Of a DNA stretch of 64,000 nucleotides, positions 19,069-28,087 are shown in pieces (the stretch's first letter is position 1; each line of letters starts with the position of its first letter). The stretch spans positions 1 to 64,000 of the forward strand of contig NZ_JANAVY020000001.1 of the NCBI RefSeq assembly GCF_025195085.2, given 5' to 3'. This stretch comes from Vibrio intestinalis. GTDB taxonomy: Bacteria > Pseudomonadota > Gammaproteobacteria > Enterobacterales > Vibrionaceae. The position numbers and the translations under genes were made by a program. The notes below the pieces were generated by a model. The model worked only from the letters and a program-made list of their open reading frames with translations. It had not been told where the DNA came from and ran no database searches.

Positions 19069-20202
19069 ATGCAACATAACGAATTAAAAACTCCATATTT
19101 TATGATCAACGAAGATAAGTTGATTGAGAACTTAGAGAAAGCAAAGCAGCTAAAGGAAATCTCTGGCGTTAAGTTGGTACTGGCGCTGAAATGTTTCTCA
19201 ACTTGGGGTGTGTTCGACATCATTAAGCCTTACTTAGATGGCACCACAAGCTCTGGCCCATTTGAAGTAAAACTTGGTCACGAAACGTTTGGCGGTGAAA
19301 CTCATGCTTACAGTGTGGGTTACAGTGAAGACGATGTACGTGAAGTGGCGGATATTTGTGACAAGATGATCTTCAACTCACAAAGCCAACTTGCAGCGTA
19401 TCGCCATATTGTAGAAGGTAAAGCGTCACTTGGTCTGCGTCTTAACCCAGGTGTAAGCTATGCGGGGCAAGACTTAGCGAACCCAGCGCGTCAATTCTCT
19501 CGCTTAGGTGTGCAAGCGGATCATATTAAGCCAGAAGTGTTTGATGACATTAATGGCGTTATGTTCCATATGAACTGTGAGAACAAAGATGTGGATGCCT
19601 TTATCGGCTTGCTTGATTCTATCTCTGAGCAGTTTGGTCAATACCTAGACAAGCTTGATTGGGTGAGCATGGGTGGCGGCGTATTCTTTACTTGGCCAGG
19701 CTATGATATTGAAAAACTTGGCTTAGCCCTGAAAACATTCGCCGAAAAGCATGGCGTGCAAATGTATCTAGAGCCGGGCGAAGCCATTATTACTAAGACG
19801 ACAGACTTAGTGGTAACCGTGGTTGATATCGTAGAGAACGTTAAGAAAACTGCGATTGTTGATTCCGCAACGGAAGCGCATCGCCTTGATACGTTAATCT
19901 ACGATGAGCCAGCATCAATCTCAGAAGCCGCTCAAAATGGTGAGCACAGTTATGTGATTGGTTCATGCTCGTGCTTAGCAGGGGATCAGTTCTGTGAAGC
20001 CAGTTTTGATCAGCCGTTAGAGATTGGTCAGCGCCTGCACATCTTGGACAGTGCGGGTTACACCATGGTGAAACTTAATTGGTTCAATGGCTTACGTATG
20101 CCTTCGGTGTACTGTGAACGCTCAAATGGCGAGATTCAAAAGCTGAATGAATTTGATTATTCAGACTTCAAACGCTCACTTTCTCAGTGGAGCGTAAAGT
20201 AG
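19069..20202 (+). CDS. nspC: Carboxynorspermidine decarboxylase
   Basis: PLP-dependent alanine-racemase-fold decarboxylase that converts carboxynorspermidine to norspermidine, the last pathway step. The start at 19069 gives 377 residues, the usual NspC length; the longer frame from 19027 begins inside a hairpin and adds an unrelated 14-residue extension. The PLP lysine is in VLALKCFS near residue 40, and EPGEAI plus the [13 protein letters not shown] segment form the C-terminal active site. In Vibrio, norspermidine is a major polyamine and influences biofilm formation through the NspS/MbaA pathway. Confidence 0.95.
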   Translation: MQHNELKTPYFMINEDKLIENLEKAKQLKEISGVKLVLALKCFSTWGVFDIIKPYLDGTTSSGPFEVKLGHETFGGETHAYSVGYSEDDVREVADICDKMIFNSQSQLAAYRHIVEGKASLGLRLNPGVSYAGQDLANPARQFSRLGVQADHIKPEVFDDINGVMFHMNCENKDVDAFIGLLDSISEQFGQYLDKLDWVSMGGGVFFTWPGYDIEKLGLALKTFAEKHGVQMYLEPGEAIITKTTDLVVTVVDIVENVKKTAIVDSATEAHRLDTLIYDEPASISEAAQNGEHSYVIGSCSCLAGDQFCEASFDQPLEIGQRLHILDSAGYTMVKLNWFNGLRMPSVYCERSNGEIQKLNEFDYSDFKRSLSQWSVK

Positions 20203-20225
20203 TTTTAAACTGCAATGAGAAATTA

Positions 20226-20256
20226 CAGAGCCCGCATTATGCGGGCTCTGTTGCTT
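20226..20256 (+). terminator. Terminator of the norspermidine operon
   Basis: An 11-bp stem, CAGAGCCCGCA at 20226-20236 with TGCGGGCTCTG at 20240-20250, is followed by a T-containing tail. Confidence 0.8.
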
Positions 20257-20284
20257 AGTTTATCTCATGGTATTTATTCGGTTG

Positions 20285-21898
20285 TTACGCCAATTTGAAG
20301 CTTACGAGCTTTTCATCAAGCTCTCTGGATAGCGCCGCTAAGGTTTCACTTTCGCGCGCTAAATATACGGCTGCTTGTGACATTTCAATAGCAGAGTCAT
20401 TGATGCCATTTACGTTGCGGTTCATATCTTCTGCTACTGAGCTTTGCTCTTCAGCGGCTGTCGCTATTTGGGTGGCTTTGTCGCTAACATGTTGAATATG
20501 GCTGACTATCATATCCAAATCTGAACCTGCTTTTTCTGCGAGATCGACACTGCTTCCCGCTAAGTTCTGGCTTTTTTCCATCGCTTCAAAGGTTGAGATG
20601 GCCAAAGTTTGGAGGTGATTTATCGTGTTTTGAATTTCGTTGGTCGAATCATTGGTACGGCTAGCTAAGCTGCGAACTTCATCTGCGACGACGGCAAAGC
20701 CGCGACCTTGATCTCCTGCTCGTGCAGCTTCAATTGCCGCATTTAAAGCTAGCAGGTTAGTTTGCTCTGATATACCAGAAATCACTGCAGTGACGTCACC
20801 AATTTCCATTACGCCTTCTTTTAATTTAGCGACTTGTTCTGAGGCATTATGTAGTTCACTAGAAAGAGATTTAATGCAGTCGACGCTAGAGTGAACGTCT
20901 TTGTCACCCATACCAGCTTCGCGGTTCGCTTGATGAGTGTCTCGGGCGGTGTCTTCTGCGTGATGGGCGACTTCTGCAACGGTTGCACTCATTTCATTCA
21001 TAGCGGTAGCTAATTGACTCAGCTGATCTTGTTGGGCGGAAACCGCATGACTGGTTTCTTCTGCTGATGATGCAATTTGAGAAGCGGCGAGGGCGACGTT
21101 TTTTGAACCTTGCACCGAATCGGCGAGTGCACTTCTCACTGAAGCAACGCTTTCATTTATACGCTTGGCGACAACACCAATTTCATCTTTGCCTTTCACT
21201 GGTATTTCAGCGGTTAGGTCTCCTCGAGCGATGAATTCCATTGCGTGATTTATTTCGTCCAAAGGATGAGTAATCGCGCGCGTGATTATAACCCCAAGCA
21301 CTATCATTACGGCGACGATGCTTAATGCAGCTATACCCATGCGCAGAACTTGGTTAAAAATCGAGGCTTCAATATCATTGATGATCATTCCTGAACCGAC
21401 TACCCATCCCCATGGGGCAAAGCCTTTAACAATAGAGAGTTTGTCAGCAGGTATTCCTGCTGAGTCTTTCCAAGGGTAGGTGACTGAGCCTGATTGTCCA
21501 CCTCTGGCGAGGTTGACCATGTCAAACCAAACTCTATCTTCAGCAACATTGGCATTCCCAAGTTGTTGGCCGTCTAATTGTGGCTGGACTGGATTGACAA
21601 GTACGATGCGATCTTCATTCATTACAAAGACATAGTTGTCACCATCGTAGCGAATTGCGCGGATGACCTCTTTGGCTTTCTCTTGAGCTTCCGCTTCAGG
21701 TAGCGTTTTATATAACACATTGATTTGAGAGAGAGCTGAGTCAACGACGGCATAAAGTCGAGCTTCTCGCTCGGCAATAAGGTTGTTTTTGAGAGTATTG
21801 CCAGAGATGAACAATAGACAAAGTGAACCAATCACGCTGGCAATGATCATGGTCGCCAGCTTTTGGCTGACTTTAATATTGCTTAAATATTGAAGCAT
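20285..21898 (-). CDS. Methyl-accepting chemotaxis protein, single-Cache sensor
   Basis: 537 residues. A membrane helix at about 17-35 is followed by a periplasmic single-Cache domain (the RYDGDNYVFVMNE and GWVVGSGM segments, to about 185), a second helix (about 188-210), a HAMP linker (about 211-265) and the coiled-coil signalling domain. The hairpin tip is the conserved [20 protein letters not shown] stretch followed by [12 protein letters not shown]. It senses a small ligand, often a carboxylate, and controls CheA. A strong AAGGAGCG site precedes the ATG. It is a single gene; the ligand is not predictable. Confidence 0.93.
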   Translation of the reverse strand: MLQYLSNIKVSQKLATMIIASVIGSLCLLFISGNTLKNNLIAEREARLYAVVDSALSQINVLYKTLPEAEAQEKAKEVIRAIRYDGDNYVFVMNEDRIVLVNPVQPQLDGQQLGNANVAEDRVWFDMVNLARGGQSGSVTYPWKDSAGIPADKLSIVKGFAPWGWVVGSGMIINDIEASIFNQVLRMGIAALSIVAVMIVLGVIITRAITHPLDEINHAMEFIARGDLTAEIPVKGKDEIGVVAKRINESVASVRSALADSVQGSKNVALAASQIASSAEETSHAVSAQQDQLSQLATAMNEMSATVAEVAHHAEDTARDTHQANREAGMGDKDVHSSVDCIKSLSSELHNASEQVAKLKEGVMEIGDVTAVISGISEQTNLLALNAAIEAARAGDQGRGFAVVADEVRSLASRTNDSTNEIQNTINHLQTLAISTFEAMEKSQNLAGSSVDLAEKAGSDLDMIVSHIQHVSDKATQIATAAEEQSSVAEDMNRNVNGINDSAIEMSQAAVYLARESETLAALSRELDEKLVSFKLA

Positions 21899-22032
21899 GT
21901 TTTCGCTCCTTGCTATGACGTTGAAAGCATCTACTACTTAATGGTTATTTGTGAGTTATCTAGATAAATTCTGGTAGGAAATAGCATGGTTTTGCAGAGA
22001 AATTGTGACTTTGTTAACTTGGGCAAGTTTTT

Positions 22033-22061
22033 GACAAAAAAAAGGAAGCCATAGGCTTCCT
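22033..22061 (-). terminator. Terminator of the ACT-domain regulator gene
   Basis: The stem AGGAAGCC 22043-22050 with GGCTTCCT 22054-22061 reads on the minus strand into a run of T (A run at 22036-22043). Confidence 0.85.
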
Positions 22062-22088
22062 GATATTTTTGTTGGTACGATTTATAAA

Positions 22089-22598
22089 TCATTCAACGAT
22101 GACGCGGGTATCCTCGCTTAAGGCTTCCAATTCATTGGCCACGTCGTCGATCTTCACATTGGTTGGAATTCGCATTGCGATATTGGCAGTAAATAAACTA
22201 GAGCTTACACCGCCACCCCCAGCAATAAACACGCGTTGGCAATCCATATCAAGGATATTGATGCCTTGTCCATCAAGCACGTGGGTGATTTCGTTAACAA
22301 TACCTGCGCGATCATTGGCATCGAATCGGATTTGATAAATGGTATCGATGTCGTGGGTTGCACTGTCCGCATCTGAAATTTTAACCAGAAGGTCGGGGTG
22401 TGCTGTAAATGCATCTTGTACGAGTTGAGCATTGCTCTCAGGAAGTTCGATTTTGATGACAGCAGCAACTTGGTTTTCAATAAAGTTCACTTTGCTGATT
22501 AACCATTTACCCCCATTTTCATGGGTAATGGCGGCTAATTGTTTGATGGTTGCAGGGGTCGCTTTTCCGACGAAATTGACGATGAAAGTAGTATTCAT
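22089..22598 (-). CDS. Tandem ACT-domain protein, GcvR-like
   Basis: 169 residues with two ACT-type ligand-binding halves (about 1-80 and 88-169). The second half starts with the RAGIVNEITHVLDGQGINI pattern that is diagnostic for ACT domains. GcvR, the glycine-cleavage repressor partner, has this architecture and usually acts by binding GcvA rather than DNA. Glycine-cleavage genes are not nearby, so the effector is uncertain. A glycine-rich loop, IAGGGGVSS, separates two strands of the second domain. The start is supported by a strong CAGGAGG site. Confidence 0.8.
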   Translation of the reverse strand: MNTTFIVNFVGKATPATIKQLAAITHENGGKWLISKVNFIENQVAAVIKIELPESNAQLVQDAFTAHPDLLVKISDADSATHDIDTIYQIRFDANDRAGIVNEITHVLDGQGINILDMDCQRVFIAGGGGVSSSLFTANIAMRIPTNVKIDDVANELEALSEDTRVIVE

Positions 22599-22765
22599 AC
22601 AGGCCTCCTGAATGCAAGCGCGGTGCGTTATTCAATAACAAACTTAATAAGAGTACGTCGTTATTGGTATAAATTCAGTGTAGAAGCGGAGGCGAGTTAA
22701 GGTTTGATATAGGTCAAGTATTTGACCTAATCGTCACGACAGATATTGAATATCGAACCTTAAGC

Positions 22766-22794
22766 ACAAAAAAAGCGACGCTATTGCGTCGCTT
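22766..22794 (-). terminator. Terminator of the DUF3943 gene
   Basis: The stem AAGCGACGC 22773-22781 with GCGTCGCTT 22786-22794 runs on the minus strand into a T run (A run at 22768-22774). Confidence 0.85.
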
Positions 22795-22814
22795 AGTGTT
22801 TGATTTATCGTACT

Positions 22815-23714
22815 TTAGAAGGTGATTTCTAGCTCTACACCATAGAATTGGCTGTCGTAAGACGCGCCAGCATCTAGAGCGAATTTAGCGGCTTCTTGGT
22901 TACCAAACCAAGGTTTGCTGCTAAACTCAAATTCGGCGCTTCCGCCCCAAGCATCGGTTGCCCAACCGTGAATATGTCCTACTGGGTTTAAGAAGAATAG
23001 CGTTACGCCACCCATAGTTTGTGAACCCCATACTTCGCCGCCGGTTTCCACGATTTCTTGCTCAGCTTCAAACATCAGTTCGCCGACTACTGCACCAAAG
23101 AACGGTGTGATCACGATATCTTGCCATGATGGTACTTCTGCAAAAGATTCTACACCGTATTCCCAGAAGAAAGTCGATAGCACAGCTGAGTATAGGAACG
23201 AGTCAAACTCGTTAAAGCCTGCGTGACGAGCAGCAGTGTAGTAAACACCACCGAAGTACGGGTGAGCAATGTAGTTTAGGAAATGTTCATCACGGTCCCA
23301 TACTGGGCCAGCAGTTACATTATCTTTCCATTTCTTACCTAGGTTACCAAGATCGCGATCTTCTTCATCCCATTTAGTGATAGATTCAGGAAGTAGCGTC
23401 ATTAGGCCAACGGTAGCAACACTTAAACCTAGTACGGTGTATGTTTGCTCTTTCAAGTATTGCCAGTCACGCTGGTCTTGAACTTGTAGGTATTTCGGAA
23501 GTGGTGGCTCTTCGAGTTTTAACTCATCCTCTGTTAAGCTCAAAGCAAATGGGTCAGCGGATTGAGAATAGTTATAGGTGCTGTTATAAAGACTGTAGTC
23601 TTCGTTTTGATTCAATGTGTATGAAAATTCAATATGTTGGTTTGAATCAAACGTGTTAGCGTTAGCGCAAGCTGATAGTGACAACATCAAAGCGGCGATG
23701 TTTTTATTAAGCAC
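22815..23714 (-). CDS. DUF3943 envelope protein
   Basis: I place the start at GTG 23714, 7 bases after GGAG, giving 299 residues with a signal peptide MLNKNIAALMLSLSACANA; the TTG at 23741 has no ribosome binding site. The mature part carries the DUF3943 features HPYFGGVYYTAAR, SFFWEYG-type aromatic/acidic residues (here LSTFFWEYGVESF) and FFGAVVGE. The C-terminus ends in alternating residues and a terminal Phe, fitting an outer-membrane location. The function of the family is unknown. It is a single gene, divergent from the cinA-like gene. Confidence 0.8.
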   Translation of the reverse strand: MLNKNIAALMLSLSACANANTFDSNQHIEFSYTLNQNEDYSLYNSTYNYSQSADPFALSLTEDELKLEEPPLPKYLQVQDQRDWQYLKEQTYTVLGLSVATVGLMTLLPESITKWDEEDRDLGNLGKKWKDNVTAGPVWDRDEHFLNYIAHPYFGGVYYTAARHAGFNEFDSFLYSAVLSTFFWEYGVESFAEVPSWQDIVITPFFGAVVGELMFEAEQEIVETGGEVWGSQTMGGVTLFFLNPVGHIHGWATDAWGGSAEFEFSSKPWFGNQEAAKFALDAGASYDSQFYGVELEITF

Positions 23715-24050
23715 GGAAAAACTCCACAGTCTTATACTCAAAGAGTAAAATATGAGTATTAAAATTATCTATTAAAGATGGATTATGGCAGCTAAATATC
23801 AAAAAGATCACTTTAACAGCCAATATTGCTGCTCAAATAGAGTTATTCGTATTGAAACAAGCATCTAAAAATGAGCAGAGCATCAGTTTTGACGATCCAA
23901 ATCACAATTATCCAATAAAGTAACGGTAATAGAAACCGTAAATTGAGTTAAACGACGACTGGATCGGTTTTATGCTCCATATTTGACCAAGCAACTGGCA
24001 AACAGCGTACCGATTATATTTACGCTTACGTCGAATTTAAAGGAAAAATT
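23715..24050. other. Divergent promoter region between DUF3943 and cinA-like genes
   Basis: 336 bases without a supportable gene. A 27-codon frame from ATG 23785 lacks a ribosome binding site. The AAAGGA at 24039-24044 serves the cinA-like gene. I see no recognisable operator. Confidence 0.45.
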
Positions 24051-25298
24051 ATGTTAAAAATCGCAATGTTGAGCACAGGTGAAGAAGTCCTTCACGGTGA
24101 CATTGTTGACACTAACGCAGCATGGTTATCAGAACAGTTTTTCCAAAAAGGCTTTGCGTTGACCAAGCGAAGCACAGTGGGCGATACCTTAGGTGCGCTG
24201 ACTGAAGAGCTGCTTATGCTCAGCTTCAATAACAATGTGGTAGTGGTCAATGGTGGCTTGGGGCCAACCAGCGATGATGTGAGCGCAGAAGCGGCGGCAA
24301 ATGCTGCGGATGTGCCATTAGAGCTATACGAGCAATGGTTAGAAAGACTGAGCGACTTTTTTGCAGCGCGCGGCGTCACTATGCCAGAGAGTAACCGCAA
24401 GCAAGCGATGTTACCGCAAGGTTCGCTAATGATCGACAACCCAATCGGGACTGCATGCGGTTTTAAAGTGATGATTAATGACTGTGCGTTCTATTTTACT
24501 CCGGGTGTGCCAAGTGAGTTTAAACGCATGGTCTCAGAGCAAATATTGCCCGATCTTGCACAGCAGTATGCGGGCGTTAAGGGGCTAGATTGTAGTCGTC
24601 TATATACTTTTGGTACGTCGGAATCGGCTTTGTCAGACAAGCTTGATAAGGTGCAATTGCCAGAGGGATATACGCTAGGTTATCGCTCATATTTACCTTA
24701 TATCGAAGTAAAGCTATTTGGCCCAAAAGGGGATCTGGACACTCGTCTCAAGCTGATGCAACTGATCTTCAAATTGATTGAGCCAAACGTAGTTAGTGTC
24801 GATGAACCGATGCAGTCCCACGTTGGTCATCTTATTTCTGAGCGTAAGCAATCTATCGCGATAGCGGAGCGATCCACTCTCGGTCAATTGGCCTGCTGGC
24901 TGCATGCAGATGAACGTTCTGCGCAGTATTGTGGTCATGGCTGGGTGTTAGGTGGTCAAGTTGAAGTGGGGGCGAACGAGAATGACGCGTTGGCTGAAGC
25001 GTTTGCATTGGCAGGGGCGACGCGAGATAAATGTGCGACTGATATCGCGATTGTTTCCGGTCGTTTGCTTAACCGTAGCTTTACCGTTGCTTTGGCTACC
25101 CCTGAAGGGGAGTGGGGTCAAACGTTAACCTTCAACCGTGCTTATAACCGCGATGATCAAGCGTTAATTATCACAACAGTGGCTGCGGATATGCTGCGTC
25201 GCTATTTGTCTGGCCGCACCATGTTTGCCAGTTACAGTTCGCTGACCAGAGAGAAAGAAATGTATGTCCCACAAAGTGTTTTAGGCTCTGGGCATTAA
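24051..25298 (+). CDS. CinA-family protein (NMN deamidase-related)
   Basis: 415 residues. The N-terminal MoCF-like domain (about 1-170) has the STGEEVLHGDIVDTN start and the GGLGPTSDD motif. The C-terminal half is the CinA domain, which in active members hydrolyses nicotinamide mononucleotide to nicotinate mononucleotide. Here the C-terminal region looks diverged, with no obvious intact Ser/Lys/Tyr catalytic set, as in the E. coli YfaY type, so deamidase activity is doubtful. It is a single gene with a good AAAGGA site. Confidence 0.88.
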   Translation: MLKIAMLSTGEEVLHGDIVDTNAAWLSEQFFQKGFALTKRSTVGDTLGALTEELLMLSFNNNVVVVNGGLGPTSDDVSAEAAANAADVPLELYEQWLERLSDFFAARGVTMPESNRKQAMLPQGSLMIDNPIGTACGFKVMINDCAFYFTPGVPSEFKRMVSEQILPDLAQQYAGVKGLDCSRLYTFGTSESALSDKLDKVQLPEGYTLGYRSYLPYIEVKLFGPKGDLDTRLKLMQLIFKLIEPNVVSVDEPMQSHVGHLISERKQSIAIAERSTLGQLACWLHADERSAQYCGHGWVLGGQVEVGANENDALAEAFALAGATRDKCATDIAIVSGRLLNRSFTVALATPEGEWGQTLTFNRAYNRDDQALIITTVAADMLRRYLSGRTMFASYSSLTREKEMYVPQSVLGSGH

Positions 25299-25480
25299 AG
25301 AACCTTGCTCAGATTTTCTGGCTATTTTGGTCAATTTCTTGTGGCTTAGAATAAAATCTTCTAAGTGTTATGTTACTGATAATTATGTATAAAAAATTAA
25401 ATCTTATTTTTAAGACTACATGTAACGGAAATTGATCTTACACTATTGATTGGCGCAGAAATGCTCACAAGGAGGTAGTG

Positions 25481-25747
25481 ATGTTTCCCCAGTCGAAAAT
25501 ATTGGTGTGGTATCAAGTCGCAAGTCAAAAAGTGGTATTAGGCGAGGCGTTTAGCTCGGGAAATTCTGATGTCCACTCGATTTGGCGAAACGCAAAACGA
25601 GAAAATCAACACGATGAAGAGATGGGATATGGACTTTCTCTGTTCGATGATGATGGCCGTGAAGTGGCAGGAAAAGCAGTATCTGTTGCGACAGCAGACA
25701 ATGTTCTTATGGGATTCGCAACCACAATGAATAAAGTAACCCTGTAA
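25481..25747 (+). CDS. Small hypothetical protein
   Basis: 88 residues from the ATG at 25481, which sits 5 bases after a perfect AAGGAGGT site; the GTG at 25478 is too close. The protein is soluble and mixed alpha/beta, with a ILVWYQVASQKVVLGEAF start and a DDDGREVAGKAVSV stretch that looks like a beta hairpin. I do not recognise a family. The strong ribosome binding site, dedicated terminator and normal codon use argue that it is real. Confidence 0.7.
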   Translation: MFPQSKILVWYQVASQKVVLGEAFSSGNSDVHSIWRNAKRENQHDEEMGYGLSLFDDDGREVAGKAVSVATADNVLMGFATTMNKVTL

Positions 25748-25767
25748 TTAACATCCCCATTGAGATG

Positions 25768-25797
25768 AGCGCGCTGATTAGCGCGCTTTTTGTTTTC
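25768..25797 (+). terminator. Terminator of the small 88-residue gene
   Basis: The stem AGCGCGC 25768-25774 with GCGCGCT 25781-25787 is followed by TTTTTGTTTT. Confidence 0.85.
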
Positions 25798-25810
25798 TGA
25801 CAGTTAAGTT

Positions 25811-26365
25811 TTATAGCACTTTCAGGCACTGATGCGGCGGCAAGCTTAATAAGGTATTGGCAAAGTTTATCTTTTCATCTCGCCATTTTAGTGCGGCCTC
25901 TCGGCTTTGGCTCGAGTTGCGGTCAGCCTCAAAGTAGCTGCGTTGCGGTAAGCCATCTGCTGGTGTCATAACCATGCTTTGTTCATTAACTCTAAGTGTA
26001 AATAAGAACTGTCCTCGCTGACCAAGCTGCGCCGCAGGATGGTGCAGGGTAGTATCACAGCAATAACGTTTGTCGCGCAGTGCTCGGCATGTATATTCGA
26101 ATGCGTCTTGTGTGCCACGGCCGGGGAATGACGTGTAAATGCTGATGCCGTCGCGCTGTAAAATTTCATTACCTGCCGCAAGCTCCACCGCGTATTGAAC
26201 CAATCTAAAGCCAAGTACTAATCCACCCACACTTGAAATACCACTGTACTGCAATGCGCCTTCTATATTGAGTTTTAGCTTATCTTCTCCCTCATAGAGA
26301 TAAAGATCAGGTTTTGCCCAGTCACTTTGTGGGATGAGTAGTTGTGTAATATCTGACGATTCCAT
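25811..26365 (-). CDS. Fur-box-controlled protein of unknown function, possibly FmdE-like
   Basis: The start at 26365 (184 residues, MESSDITQ) follows a GGAG at good spacing. The longer frame from 26428 begins inside the predicted Fur box and cannot be the true start. I do not recognise the family firmly. A segment SVGGLVLGFRLVQYAVELA followed by TQDAFEYTCRAL and GRGQFLFTLR weakly recalls the FmdE fold, but the usual metal-binding cysteines of that family are not clear; Cys pairs do occur in RYCCDT. The upstream Fur-like site suggests expression under iron limitation. It lies downstream of yfaE, behind a separate terminator. Confidence 0.7.
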   Translation of the reverse strand: MESSDITQLLIPQSDWAKPDLYLYEGEDKLKLNIEGALQYSGISSVGGLVLGFRLVQYAVELAAGNEILQRDGISIYTSFPGRGTQDAFEYTCRALRDKRYCCDTTLHHPAAQLGQRGQFLFTLRVNEQSMVMTPADGLPQRSYFEADRNSSQSREAALKWRDEKINFANTLLSLPPHQCLKVL

Positions 26366-26407
26366 TTGATTCTCCGCTGAGCAATTAGGTGTAGCGATAT
26401 AATCTAT

Positions 26408-26426
26408 ACGAATGGGAATCATTATC
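26408..26426 (-). promoter_or_regulatory. Fur box
   Basis: On the minus strand the 19 bases read GATAATGATTCCCATTCGT, matching 13 of 19 positions of the Fur consensus including the first nine. It lies about 45-60 bases upstream of the 26365 start, where an AT-rich -10-like segment (TATAGATTATA) follows. Confidence 0.7.
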
Positions 26427-26501
26427 AAATGATTTTAACAGGAAGTGAGGGTCGTGTTTGTAGCGAATGGCGCGAATGTTTTCAAAAGAAGGGAAATTAG
26501 A

Positions 26502-26526
26502 AAGGCCAGTGCAATGCACTGGCCTT
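26502..26526 (-). terminator. Terminator-like hairpin after yfaE
   Basis: A perfect 11-bp inverted repeat, AAGGCCAGTGC 26502-26512 with GCACTGGCCTT 26516-26526, has a 3-base loop. On the minus strand it continues into TTTCTAATTT, a modest T tail. It separates the nrd operon from the Fur-box gene. Confidence 0.75.
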
Positions 26527-26575
26527 GATAGAAGTCTTAATCGTGGATAGCTTGTAAAGATTCTCTTATCGAGCT

Positions 26576-26854
26576 TTAAGCCCGTTTTTCTTTAAGCTTA
26601 TACACCACTTCTTCGAGTTCGATGTCTGTTTTGGCACGAGTTACACAAGGCAATACTTCATCGCCTTGTGTATACGCCATTGCAAAGCCAACGTATTCAA
26701 CTTCACCGGATTTGAGCTTGCAGCGACACGCACCGCAATGACCATCTCGGCAGTTGTATTCAGCGTCAATTCCAGCACTTTCTAACGACTCTAACAAAGT
26801 GTTGGAGGCGTTAGAAGTGATAGTCACCTGACCGTTGACCTTGATGTTAGACAT
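26576..26854 (-). CDS. yfaE: Class I RNR maintenance ferredoxin YfaE
   Basis: 92 residues; a plant-type [2Fe-2S] ferredoxin with cysteines in CRDGHCGACRC and a fourth in LPCVTRA. YfaE supplies electrons to rebuild the diferric-tyrosyl radical cofactor of NrdB. The gene overlaps the end of nrdB by one base and is therefore translationally coupled, the same order as in E. coli. Confidence 0.95.
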   Translation of the reverse strand: MSNIKVNGQVTITSNASNTLLESLESAGIDAEYNCRDGHCGACRCKLKSGEVEYVGFAMAYTQGDEVLPCVTRAKTDIELEEVVYKLKEKRA

Positions 26855-27987
26855 TACAGTTCGAAGTCCTTGAAGTCGTCTGCTTTCACGTCACTTTCAA
26901 TCTGACCTACTAGGTAAGATGAAATTTCCGCTTCTTGCGGTGCAACTTGCACGTTATCAGAAGATAACCATGCGTTGATCCAAGGGATTGGGTTAGACGT
27001 TGCTTCTGGGTAAGCAGCGCCTAGGCCAACGGCCTGCATACGAACGTTAGTGATGTATTCTACGTATTGGCAAAGAATGTCTTTATTAAGGCCAATCATC
27101 GAACCATCTTTGAATAGGTATTCTGCCCACTCTTTCTCTTGTTCTGCGGCTGCTTTGAACAGATCGAAACACTCTTGCTTCGCTTCTTCTGCAATTTGCA
27201 TGAAAGTGAAATCATCTTGGCCATTACGCAGTAGGTTAATCATGTGCTGCGTACCCGTTAGGTGAAGTGCTTCATCACGCGCGATTAGCTTGATGATTTT
27301 CGCATTACCTTCCATCAACTCACGTTCAGCAAAGGCGAACGAACAAGCAAACGACACGTAGAAACGAATCGCTTCAAGCGCGTTTACCGACATCAAACAG
27401 ATGTACAGTTGCTTTTTAAGCTCGTAAAGGCTGATTTTCGTCGTTTCGCCAGCGATCTCGTGTGTACCTTCACCATAGCGATGGTAATCGTTGGTCATTT
27501 GGATCAGCTTATCGTAGTAGTGAGAGATGTCTTTTGCGCGCGCTAAGATGTGCTCGTTTTCTACGATGTCATCAAACACAATACCCGGGTCGTTAACGAT
27601 GTTACGGATGATGTGAGTGTATGAGCGAGAGTGAATCGTCTCAGAGAAAGACCAAGTTTCAATCCAAGTTTCTAACTCAGGCAGAGATACCAAAGGTAGC
27701 AATGCTACGTTCGGGCTGCGGCCTTGAATTGAATCAAGTAGCGTTTGGTATTTCAGGTTAGAGATGAAAATGTGCTTTTCATGATCTGGTAGCTTGTTGT
27801 AATCGATACGGTCGCTCGATACATCGACTTCTTCTGGACGCCAGAAGAAAGACAGTTGCTTTTCGATAAGCTTTTCAAAAATTTCAAATTTCTGTTGGTC
27901 GTAGCGTGCTACGTTAACCGATTGACCAAGGAACATAGGTTCTTTTAGTTGGTCATTTTTGTTCTGGTTAAAAGTACTGTAAGCCAT
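26854..27987 (-). CDS. nrdB: Ribonucleotide reductase class Ia beta subunit NrdB
   Basis: 377 residues, normal length. It carries the diferric-tyrosyl radical that starts reduction of ribonucleoside diphosphates. The iron ligands lie in [14 protein letters not shown] helices and in [14 protein letters not shown]; the [12 protein letters not shown] segment is a hallmark. It pairs with NrdA, encoded 100 bases upstream, and with YfaE immediately downstream. Confidence 0.97.
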   Translation of the reverse strand: MAYSTFNQNKNDQLKEPMFLGQSVNVARYDQQKFEIFEKLIEKQLSFFWRPEEVDVSSDRIDYNKLPDHEKHIFISNLKYQTLLDSIQGRSPNVALLPLVSLPELETWIETWSFSETIHSRSYTHIIRNIVNDPGIVFDDIVENEHILARAKDISHYYDKLIQMTNDYHRYGEGTHEIAGETTKISLYELKKQLYICLMSVNALEAIRFYVSFACSFAFAERELMEGNAKIIKLIARDEALHLTGTQHMINLLRNGQDDFTFMQIAEEAKQECFDLFKAAAEQEKEWAEYLFKDGSMIGLNKDILCQYVEYITNVRMQAVGLGAAYPEATSNPIPWINAWLSSDNVQVAPQEAEISSYLVGQIESDVKADDFKDFEL

Positions 27988-28007
27988 GATGCCTCAATTC
28001 CTTTTAA

Positions 28008-28039
28008 GCCCCTACCACTTAGTTATCAAGGGTAGGGGC
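28008..28039 (-). promoter_or_regulatory. Hairpin between nrdA and nrdB
   Basis: A perfect 9-bp GC-rich stem, GCCCCTACC 28008-28016 with GGTAGGGGC 28031-28039, has a 14-base loop. No T run follows in the direction of transcription, so it looks like an mRNA-stabilising or processing element rather than a terminator. Confidence 0.55.
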
Positions 28040-28087
28040 GATAGTTCTGTTTAAATCAATACCGTTCTATTTATAGAGTGGTATTGG

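Noticed and set aside
23785..23868. Possible 27-codon peptide in the DUF3943-cinA gap
   Set aside because: There is no ribosome binding site, no conservation can be judged, and chance frames of this length are common.
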